DNA of 44,801 nucleotides from Saccoglossus kowalevskii (Eukaryota; Hemichordata; Enteropneusta; Harrimaniidae): NCBI RefSeq assembly GCF_000003605.2, contig NW_003119425.1, positions 967,332 to 1,012,132 of the forward strand, read 5' to 3'. Shown piece by piece: positions 34,381 to 44,801 of this stretch (position 1 is its first letter; each line of letters starts with the position of its first letter). The notes under the pieces were generated by a model. It saw only the letters and a program-made list of their open reading frames with translations, ran no database searches and was not told where the DNA came from. The position numbers and the translations under genes were made by a program.

Positions 34381-36523
34381 ATGACGTATAATTACTCATA
34401 TGGTAAGTTCCTTACGACAAACTCGACAGCGGAGCTAAAAAAATAAATAAATATGTGACGAATTTTGCACTAAATTGTTGACGGGCAAATGGGAACAAGA
34501 AACAAAAAACGTTTTTCTTGGCCTTAATGCATTTTTCATCATAATCATCACAGACAGCATGATTTCTTGTAGGGACTCCTCTATTTCTAAAGTTATTAGA
34601 TAGTTTTGTTGGTAAAATTAAAGTCAACACATAATAACAACATATGTGTCAAAATATATGTTCTATATTGATTCAAAAGAAGGACTGATAGCCTGGAAGG
34701 GCCGGTGGGAAGGGAATAAAAGTAGAAGATAATGGGCCGGAGACAAAGACAAGTACAGAGGAGAATGTACAAAGAGACTACAGAGAACAGTATCAGTTAT
34801 GTTATGTTATGTTATTAAAAAAAACATGAAACATTATATATAAAAAGTAATGGTATACAAACAATTGAATGTGTACGTGTTAAGTTTATATATTACAGTA
34901 TGAAACCTGATGACTTCATCATGTTAAGCGGCAAAACAAGCTGATGAAATGATGATGAAACAAGTGTGGCAGTATTGAATATCTAATAAAATTACAGGTA
35001 TATGTAATTTGTCAGCCTTATTCACAATGTACTAACATTTGTTTGTTAAACTAGGAAACTGTGAACAACCAAACATTTGCTATTGAACGAAGATTAATAT
35101 TAACCCTTTGAGCGCTAAAGTAAACTTTTGTAACCATTCAAAAAATATAAACGGAAATATTTTTTTTATAATTTTGATAAACATTTTGTTCATCTGTTCT
35201 TTTTAAGAAATACATAAAAACAAGCAAAAAGCTGCACCAAAATTTTGTTTCGTATTATGAATGTGCCTGCCATTGGTGTTAAATGTCTTTCTCTCTCTGA
35301 ATGTTTCAGAATGACGTTTCACTATGTAGAACATATCAAATAACCACGCTATAGATGTCCGAATGCCCGAGACCTACCAGACAGACATGTTTTGCTAAAT
35401 TTATTTTACAATGTCGGAATTGTTTGTTGTTTGGATTTGAAATCGTACAAGGTATGAGAACATAAGCTAGAGTGTGGAGTTGTATGGCCGTCGCGAATTT
35501 CAGATGATAGCAGCAATTAGGTATTAGTAAGAAACGGTATTAAAGACCGAGTCATTCATGAGCATTTAGTGTAAAAAAATAATACGTGTCTCTAAGAATA
35601 CATGTTGGGCTCACAATAAACTACTTATAATATGTGTATATATATATATATAGATCATGTATATATTGCTACGGCACAATTTCATAAGAGTGCAAACTTT
35701 ACTTGGAGGGAGGTCTCATATACCCTGAATATACGCTACAATGGTTTTTGAATCCAAAATTCAAAATACTTACATATGGTTTTGTTTTTGTATGCATAAA
35801 GAGCTAAAACACAATATATAAGCTATGTACGAAATTCCAACCCCAGAGAAATGCTACATAACTGCTGCATGAATAAACCCCGTAGTGAACACGTATTTGA
35901 GACCCTCTCAGTCGCTTCACACACACACTCATACACCAATGCATTTTACTGGTCTGAAGGCAATCATTTTCCGACGCCTGCATGCGTGGCACAATTTGTC
36001 AAAGTTATGTGTATAATTTTGCAATACCTGTCAGCCCTGTACTCTCCCTGCCCTCCTTTACGCCAATGTAAGAGTCATAAGGTAAATACTTACAGAAAAA
36101 GTGTAGAGGTGGATCAGACGACAGACAAGTTGACGTATGCCTGTATGCAGCGCTCGAGTACAATTATATACGGAGTAGGTGTCACGTGACCCCCGTGTCT
36201 TACGTTTTTAGTGGTACTTGGTACGAGATATGGTCGATACAACCCCTATTGACATATGTATACATTGTTTTACTACTCTTGGTCGCTAGCTTAATTATAA
36301 ATGTACATGGAAAGTAAGTAGAAGTAAAAATAAAAATTATACACAAAAGTAAATATTCGGTAAACTTTACGCATATATGCCTGCCTGTTTGGTAGTTGTT
36401 TCCTCCATAATTAATACAAGACGCAAAAAATATTGAATTCAGCAAAGTTTAATTTACTGTCACATTAAAATTAATAACACAATTTTCAATATTCACGTAT
36501 TGAAGCAAACATTTGGTGAACAT
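34381..36523. other. intergenic, no supported gene
   Basis: It includes TTATG units at about 34796-34813, a TA microsatellite at 35636-35652 and the word GTCACGTGAC at 36181-36190. The frames at 35804-36189 on both strands overlap and have no motif. Confidence 0.5.
36181..36190. promoter_or_regulatory. second TCACGTGA-type palindrome
   Basis: GTCACGTGAC is a 10-bp palindrome with the same core as the longer one at 3625-3638. No gene start is apparent nearby. Confidence 0.2.
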
Positions 36524-36555
36524 ATTTTGTTATGTTGTTTTTAACATAACAAAAT
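36524..36555. repeat. perfect 13-bp-arm hairpin flanked by a direct repeat
   Basis: ATTTTGTTATGTT (36524-36536), a six-base loop and AACATAACAAAAT (36543-36555) form a perfect stem. The word TTGAAGCAAA occurs on both sides (about 36500 and 36565) in direct orientation, which could be a target duplication around a tiny palindromic insertion. Confidence 0.75.
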
Positions 36556-39500
36556 GTATATGTGTTGAAGCAAAGGCCGATCCTGTTTTCATTATATATG
36601 TGGGCTGTGCTTTGATAGCATCATTCATCAGGGAAAAAAAGGACCAGACGTGACGCTGGTTTGCTGTCTACCCACGATACGTTTCAGCGTATAATGCAAT
36701 TTAGTAGAACATTTGAATTTATTTGCAAAACTAGAAACTATCAAGAAATTCAGAATGAAGTGCACTGTGATTACAATGGGGAATGAAATTCGTCTTAATT
36801 CTGTATTTCATAAGAAAGCTACAAATCTTGTATGTCCTTCACCTGTGAAACAGTGACTGGGATGACACAGTCTCAAGTGCAGCTATGATTTAATGTCACG
36901 GAGTTAATAGTTTTAAGGAGTACAAACATAACGTATCTATTGAAATCTGAGTGTGAGATTATGATGAATGGTAATACACCCTTGCAGGTGTGTAACAGGC
37001 GTGAAAGAATGCACTCGCCTCAGTCAAGTAGGTACGCGAATTTTGCAACTCACTAATTTACACGATATTATTTTAACCAATCTACCCACTCTGTATTTTT
37101 CTTATTAAAGTTGACGCGAATTGCCTGTTCTTATAACTATCTACACGATGTATTTTTAATTTGGTGATTTAATTAAAGTCGCTCAATTCATGTCTGGTTA
37201 TGACGTTATAAAGTCATCATCGATTCAAACAGCAATATATACAAATGAACAGTTTTCTCAATTTGTGAATTTATTGAAGATATGTTGGCCGGTTTGGAAT
37301 GTCTTCGCTGAGTATCAAAGATTATATAGCTTACTGTAACTTTATGCTTTAAGGCCTGGAAGTAGGCAATGAATGAGACTATCGTAAAATAAAAGTAAAT
37401 AGAGTTGGTTTTCATAAATTTAATTGACATGCGCGCCAATTAATGGGTGTTTAAACGTTCCACTGGGATTTAGTTGTTGGTAAACTTTAAGGCAGCGAAT
37501 AAATTGTCCCAATGAGTGATGACTAAAAGTCAAAGAATAACAGTTTACTGTTAAAAACAGTGTACCCTAACATTGGAATGGATTTTGCAGGTGTGCGAAC
37601 ACACGTCGAGTAGTTGATGTGATTTATTGCGTTATTGGAGGTCGACCAGTTCTTCCGAGGTATGTCTAATCCTTGTTCTTCGCTGTTGTTGGAATTTAAA
37701 GACATCGGAGCATGTTTTGGTACGCTGGAATTTGTTTTAGATTTTCTAAATCTGAATTTGATTGCTTGTCTCTGACATGAAAGCCCTGTGTAATAGTTTG
37801 GCTGCCGGGAAAAGCTTGGTGGACCAGTGTTTGTTCAATAACATAATTCCCCATAATTCTCATTGAATAGCAATTTTAAAGTTTATCCATCGTGTTCGTT
37901 CCCTTTAATGTTTAACGTTGGTGCGACTTTCTTGTAAACGCGGGGTGGAAAATGGATAGGCGACTAAAAAACACATATTGGGCCTCTGGAATGTCTTGAA
38001 ACAAAGAACCTACTATTTTTCTATTTTTTCTTTACATTTTATTTCCCCGTGCAATATCGGGAGGTTGACAGTACCGAGGTCTTTACATGCTACAATTCGA
38101 ACTTTTCAAGGGATAAAATGCTTTTATTTCAACGCTGATAATGCCATATAAATTTCTTTGTTAATTTCCGACTGGTTACAGGTTTTGATTAAAATCTGTG
38201 AAAAACTATGAATAAATTATGCTGTGGTATTTTATGAAAGAAGATAAAAGTCAACTTCGGCTTTCAAATGGATAAGAATTACACTAAAATAACGCGTCCT
38301 TAGATTTGTTTAGAGGAATAATGTGGAAAATGATCAAGAGTAAGTAGTTAGAAGATTTATTTTACCAATATCGCCAGTCTTAGCATGATGGCTAATTGTT
38401 TTGGACACTTCTATATAACTGTGTTACTCGTTTCTATTAACTTCCTAAAGTTGCATTAAAAGTTCATGAGAAATCCTATCAAATAGAAACTTTGAAACGG
38501 AGGGTTTCTGCATATATTACGAAATGGGAAGGCAACTTTAATATTGTAAGCGGAGTACCAAAGTTAGTGGATTCATGTTTAATTCACCTTGTCTTCTGTG
38601 GAGGGTTTAATTGTTGTATGATACACTCCATAAGAATTGTTATCTTCAAATTTTATCAAAATTGAAAACACGTAACTGCGTCAACAGTCGCATACAAATT
38701 GGGCGTGTACGGTTTCAGATAGTTTGTTATCGTTGCGTGATCAGACAGCCTTGTCACCAGAGTGTTAAGACTTAAAGTTATATTCCCCCTTCGAACCGGA
38801 GGTTTGAGCACAGCTCCTGAAATATTTGGGGCATTGGAGCTTGCCTGCACTAGAAGCCATGCTGATTAAATCAAACATAATACTCGATGTTGTAATCGCT
38901 CAATGCCATTTCCATTTTAGAATGACTTCAAATTCGATTCCAGGATTCTGTTGCATGAGATTTCGCATAAACTACCCGCAGACAGAGGTCTGCAGATCAA
39001 CAACATGGAATGTAACTTTAACGAGAGTTGCGTATATTGGTGGTCTGTGACAGAAAAATCCGCGTACAAGTCGAAATGATTTTTTAAAATAAATTTCCCC
39101 CACAGAATGCCTGAAAACGACCTTCGGATCTCTTAAGAGACATCGCACTTAGTGCCACTTGCAGGTTTACTGTCACACACTACTCACATGCTAATCTTTG
39201 ACGGACATGAGCAATAATTCGCCAAACCGTGGTCCTTTAAAGATGACAAATTACGTGCACACCCACCTGTGACCTGAACAGACCATAAATGTTATCGTAC
39301 GGGATTAAGGCTGGATTAACTCCGGATTTATATCTCACTAGATCAAACACCTGCGACAATACATTGATTGTTTAGTAGACCAATCATTAATGGCTTTTTT
39401 CGTCAGTAAAACAGTTTTTCCGTAGTACGCAAAACAAATATTGTTATACCCTCTGTTATTGAAGGATATGGGGTCCTCCGAGAGATAATAATTCACTTAA

Positions 39501-42500
39501 TATTTTAAAATTAACGTTATATAACTGTTGTTTTGTGTATTATTGGTAGAATTGTGTCGTTTGATTCAAATGATAGCTAAAATAAGTGTTGTCTGAGATC
39601 AGATTATATTAATTCGTGTGTGAAAGTGGTTCCTTTTTGAAATAAAAAAAAGTCCAAAATAGTATCGCTGATGGATAAAAAAAAGAAAGAAAATGCTAGG
39701 TAAATATGGATAACACTGTATAATCAATAATATTCTAATACAGGACATGTGCCGAGAAAATATACACTAAGAAGAGACGCTAGAGCTAGAAGAAAAAAAA
39801 CACAATGTGACAATCCCTAATACGCCCCTTCATTTCCAACGGTGAAATGTGTCGCGGTGGCAGATTACTGGACTTACTGGGTGGTGGGACGTTATTTTAG
39901 TGCGGTTTTTCTCGTATCTTAATTTTTGTTTATTTTGTCTCATATTGTTTGTCTACTAGTTCCAAACTAACCTCCGGTATAAATATACCAGCCGCAGTCT
40001 GTTCGTGGCAGGAAGGTCAAGGAATATTATATCGTTACATACTACAATAAAGTTACGAACTTGTGATAAAGCGGGTTAGGCCCTTGAAATGAAGTATGTG
40101 ACAAAACTTTAAACACACGCGAAGAGTAAATCAGTAAACCAACGTAAAACAAAACACGCCACTAAACACATGTGGACTCACGGAGTAACTTTATTGTGAC
40201 AATATAAATATAACACTACTACGCGTGTTCAAACCACGGCTGGCGCTAAGACCACTAACTTTTTATGTTGAAAACTACGTCCAAAAAACACTATTTGTAG
40301 GTTTCAGTGGCGCGTGTTTTTCCCCCAGTACATCAACAAATTCACCATTTTGTTTGACTTCTAGGTTTGAGTGTCAGGTGATATTTGTGTCATCAAATCC
40401 GCCATTTTGTTCATATATACACATATTTCAGTACCATGCGATATTTCAGTCCGTTGGCGTCGTCAGACTCATTTTTTTTTCATCCCTAGTTCGTAGAGAG
40501 TCATTTTATATTCCCTAACAAACCCATCCAAATATATATCACGCCATTACTTTCAGGTTTAATTTGAAGTACCACAATATCCTGGCAACCGTGCAGTCTC
40601 GTGTCATAGATTCGGGTACGCAAGGCGTGAACGTGAACGCTCTCCACGCCCATTTGCAACTTGCAACATATTATCATTTGACTGAGCAGAGCGTCAGATA
40701 GGACTTAAACAATGCCAGGCGAGCTTATTATTTTTCGCTCGTAAAATATGAGTATAAAAAAAAATACCAGGGAGTTGCAAAAATAAATATATGACTATTT
40801 GCGTTAACACTTAAATACAGATTATTTAATAACCTGTTCATAATTTTGAATAGAGGAAACATACAGCACCATATGTCCACAGCCCTCGACACATTGCATT
40901 ATTAAAAAGGAATAAAATCGATGTGTATAGTTCCTGTAAAACCGTTAAGAGTATACTAAAAGTCGTAAATTACCATCTCATTTAATTATAAAAATCGTAA
41001 AACTACTGGAAAATGAACACGCCGGATTCGAGGAGAAAACGCATAGATAATCAAGCAGTGGTTGTTTGCACTTCGAGTTAATATCGGTCTATGTTTGCCG
41101 CCTTTAAATTAAACTACATGTCAAACTATTGCTATCACGTCTCGTAAATTTGATCGTAAATTGAAATTAAGAATTAATATACTCCAAGTAAAAAGAAAAG
41201 GAGTCAGTAAACACGGGCGAGAAGCTTTACATGATATGCGTTTTATGCGTTATTATATTCTCTCCACGACCACTTAACTTGTGAACTTAGTTAATTATAA
41301 ATTGTTGTTTATTCCTTGTAAATCATTATATATTTCCTTTGCCTTACCGCGAACAGAATGAGCAAAGGGACTGGAAATAATGTATTGGGTGTGGTACCAC
41401 ATAAGGCGATATTGTAGACACCATTCACTGAGATAAAAGTATTCATTTGTAGGAGGCAATGGAAAATTATTGTGTCTGAATCGATCTGTTTACAACCCGG
41501 CACACTCGACGCACGCCTACAAATGCAAAGGTTCCGGTGTTACGTGACGATGACGTAAGTGTTTCAGCTGTTGACGAAAACAATGTTGAATACTCGGTGC
41601 CTTAATTCAGTACGTCATATTGTGCCGGGCGTTTGTCACTGGTTCGTGTCGTTTTCTCACAGTATGACCTACCCCAGTACTGGCCTGGACTAATCAAGAT
41701 GAAAATGAACACAACTTCACTTTTAAAATTATCACATAATATCGTTGGTAAACACAATTAAGCATTTTACCCAGAATGGAAACCTGTTATTCAAAACACA
41801 CCCAGAATCAGTATCTGCATCGGCGTGGGTGGCATCTGTATTGTGTGCAACCGCGACATCCTCCACACGAAGTCTAAATTGGCCAAATAATGTCTGCATG
41901 TAATTTTACGGCCAAACATACCTCTAAATTATGACATAATGTTTGATTCACCATCAGAAAACTCAACTCGTCGGTAGTTATAAAATATCGTTTAAAATAT
42001 CATGCAAAACATATTCCTACATTAGGGACGATTGTTTTGAGCCCAAACTTGAAAGACGTCTTCGTTTTCAGACAACCGGCATGCGTGGGGATTTTTCTCT
42101 GAAAATGACAATGTGAACATACCCAATACTTGATAGTGTGATACAGAATTTCTGGTGCATTCGTCTCTCCCGGTCACGGGTAACCGTTGTACACTATAAA
42201 CACTATCCTCACCTACAAACATCTCAGCGGAGGGCGCAAATTGCCTGAAGGTTGATGACAGAGCTACTGTAGTCTGTAGCGTTCGTTGATTGTTACTTTT
42301 ATGCCAGTGCGACCTCACAGTCAACACCGGAGATATGATGATAATAAGATGAAAACTTCGCACTCAAAACTACACTATTATAGAAATTTGAGTCTTAAAT
42401 CCATACACCTCAGATCCAACACAAATGATGGAGTACAACACAGACATCATCATGAGAATATAACCGAGAATATAACCATGCTTCGTGTACGGCCAAAAGT

Positions 42501-43216
42501 TCTCGGGTGGTAGATTTTGAAAAAGAAAAAAAACAATCTGCGTAGATAAAAACATTTGTCAGAGAAATGTCCTAGTAACATCATCCTGCAAAAATCTAAC
42601 TCAAATCTGAATTACTCGACTTCAAAGTCTGATCAGTCAACCACAATTATTAGAAGGGATATGAGATTGGAAATTATTTACTATGAAACTAACCAAAAAG
42701 TAACATTTTTGATATTACTGTAATACTATCATAAAAGATACCTGGCAACTTGCCAAATGACTCGCCAGGGTTCATTTAATTTTCCTCGATAATTAAATAA
42801 CTAAAGTATCATATAAAAGCAATTAATCATAAATTGAAAGATATTATATGCTAATATATGGAAATGTATGATAGAGTATGACTACACCATTGCGAAACAA
42901 TAAAAGTACTTGCAATCCAGAATCATACTGACACTTTAGAATAATTGCATAGTTTTGCGTATTTGCGTTGGATGTTGCGTGGGTGAGATACAGTCCTCTA
43001 TATTATTTCATTTGACTGATAGAATTAAAACGGTATATATTGACAGAGAGGGCGCTAGTCATGTGTACGTCTCGAAATATACACATCGAATAGATAATAA
43101 ATCGACATTAAATTTTTTTAAATGCCCATAAAATATTTTAAGTGGAACATTGCGGTATTTCGTCCAATAACTTGTTGACATCATACAGAGTGACTGTGAA
43201 TAAATTTGAAATGAGT
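36556..43216. other. 6.7 kb without a supported gene
   Basis: Frames of 60-113 codons (for example 37206-37439, 37523-37705, 38656-39050, 40225-40518, 42022-42363) are isolated or overlap in antisense and carry no recognisable motif. AGAGGGCGCTAG near 43045 matches, inverted, a word near 5794 and may be a dispersed repeat end. Confidence 0.45.
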
Positions 43217-43525
43217 TTAAAGCGCGGTAGTCGTCGCGCTGCGCATGTGCGAAATTTGTGTTGATAAACATTGATTTTCCCACAATCCAATGCGCACTAC
43301 AAATGGAAATCACAAGTATGAGGTTTGATCTGGGCGCGTTATGCACTATTTACCGCCGGTAACTCTTTCGATACCTTCCAATCACATGGAAATTACCTAA
43401 TTAAAGCTTGGAAACGTCTCAGTTTGTACTCGTTGATCAGTGCAACAGTCAAAGTCGCCATCTTTGTTTATATGAGACCCATATATCGGCGTGCAGCGTG
43501 CAGCGTGACGACTACCGCTCTTTAA
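43217..43525. mobile_element. TTAA miniature inverted-repeat element, 309 bp, longest copy
   Basis: TTAA at 43217-43220 and 43522-43525 bound the element. The left end AGCGCGGTAGTCGTCGCGCT and the right end, in reverse complement, AGAGCGGTAGTCGTCACGCT differ at only two of 20 positions. Read backwards, the interior contains CGATATATGGGTCTCATATA, the family word of 5279-5410. It is therefore the most complete copy, in opposite orientation. The 66- and 95-codon frames over it are not genes. Confidence 0.85.
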
Positions 43526-44801
43526 TGAAACAATTCATTTCTATTTATTAATCAGAATAATGTGAATGAGTGTATGTATTATATATGTTATAGAGAATTA
43601 TTAAAAATTAGTGCGTATGCTACTCGTCGTAGAGTTTTGCTTCTTTTTAAATGAACACGTGGTTGATTCAGTGGATTGTCTTGGAGCCGTAGTTGTATTC
43701 ATAGGTAGCATAATTTAAAATACAATGGAAAACAAATAAAAGTAGCAAGAACAATATATCCAAAGATGTCAAATGGCAATCATTTCCGCAAATGTACTGA
43801 CTCTGGTCAAAATTACTGCAGAAACCAATACTGTTGACAAAATAAATTACAGTGTAAGTACCCTATATTACATTAAATTCTGACATTCATAATTTATCTG
43901 TGATATTGTCAATGTTTTACTGTAGGTTCGTGTGGCGAATATATCATTTATTTTAAATAAATCATAATCCTTTTTCCGCTGAGTTAATGAAAAAGCAGTG
44001 AAAATGTAAGTCCACAACGACATTCATAACATTTTTAAATCATTTATTTATGCTGTTATTTATGCAATTTCAGTTGACAGGGTTTGTTTTTCTTTCCTTG
44101 TCATATAAGTAAAACAGTGAGGAAATGGCCACTAATTGTAATCATTGTATTTGGAACTGTTACTGGACTACCAAAATATCACTTCGCGAACGCACTTTTA
44201 TTTATTTATTTTTTTTAGATTTCGGGTATTTTAAGTTGTTGCATTGGTGTCATTTGGAGAATTTTATTGAAGTATGAATCCTGTATGAAGTATGATCACG
44301 AGCAAAAATCAAAACTCGAAAAAAATTCTAACTTTATGGCTAGGGTTGTTGATGAGCCAGACTATAAGAGGTACATTCACACTGTAAACCCCTTCCAAAA
44401 TATTCATTTTTTAAAATTTATTTAATGCTGTGCACTTTGCTGGAGAGATAATATCGTCGGAATTGCACTGAAACTACATTGAGACGCATATGTGTAATTT
44501 AAGAGTTAGCTAGGTATATTCGATTTTATCTTCTGTAAATCAGATTCGAGACTCGGCAGTTCGTGGGTCAAAGACGCAATACTTCTCCTGGCGCCAGCTT
44601 TCTGTCCCTTTTATTCGCGATGTCTCATGAGCTAAATATTTATAACGGGGAAACCCAAATGTGGAGTAGGAACGCAATGTTTTCTACACTGTTTTAACAT
44701 TCGATAAGAAGTTGTCATAGCCTTTTAAAATCTCATTAAATACAATGGATTTTGAGACGGAGTAAACGTCGCCTTACGCCAATTACTGTATGTGAAAGTT
44801 C
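43526..44801. other. intergenic end of window
   Basis: AT-rich with short T runs. No frame of 60 codons or more and no repeat structure stands out. The window ends without an identifiable gene boundary. Confidence 0.5.

Noticed and set aside
37523-37863. Two overlapping minus-strand frames: 37523-37705, open upstream to about 37843, and a 55-codon frame at 37696-37863
   Set aside because: Both look mildly protein-like in different frames of the same DNA, so composition explains them better than coding. No motif.
42022-42363. 113-codon minus-strand frame
   Set aside because: Length is unusual for this AT content but there is no domain, leader or repeat, and no neighbouring exon that I can support.

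Overview
The window looks like a stretch of animal nuclear genome, AT-rich and gene-poor. There are no operons or phage and insertion-sequence genes. Instead there are long non-coding tracts, several families of short non-autonomous transposon remnants, a 2.7 kb minisatellite and a 50-base assembly gap (25434-25483). I could not fix the species. A marine invertebrate (invertebrate deuterostome or lophotrochozoan) is my best guess, from the repeat style, the composition and a gene related to a regulator I know from vertebrates.

Only two coding regions are convincing. (1) 1080-1742 (+) is a 220-residue protein with an N-terminal hydrophobic leader followed by a domain that looks like SLATT. SLATT is a two-helix membrane effector domain best known from bacterial nucleotide-dependent conflict systems. 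It stands alone here. Its flanks recur 5-6 kb downstream, the 5' flank in direct and the 3' flank in inverted orientation, with the coding part missing. (2) 17576-18364 (-) is a 262-residue single-exon protein that I read as PERCC1-like. It carries a clear TEAD-binding omega-loop motif of the YAP/FAM181 type, so a role as a TEAD (Hippo pathway) partner is likely.

Layout: 1-2900 holds the SLATT gene, a fragment resembling a ZAD zinc-binding domain and a broken frame cut by a run of 15 G. 2900-8760 holds transposon remnants, a perfect CACGTG palindrome and the rearranged SLATT flanks. 8768-11467 is a 26-bp minisatellite with several levels of higher-order repeat. 11468-17575 is essentially empty apart from one short TTAA element. 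17576-18364 is the PERCC1-like gene. 18365-25433 holds a diverged direct duplication, two related TTAA elements and two weak open frames. After the gap, 25484-44801 has no gene I can support. It contains a 120-130 bp tandem-repeat element, hairpins and a 309-bp TTAA element with good inverted ends.

Nothing suggests that the two genes work together; they are separated by 16 kb of repeats. I had no search tools, so all family assignments rest on visible motifs and memory of the families.
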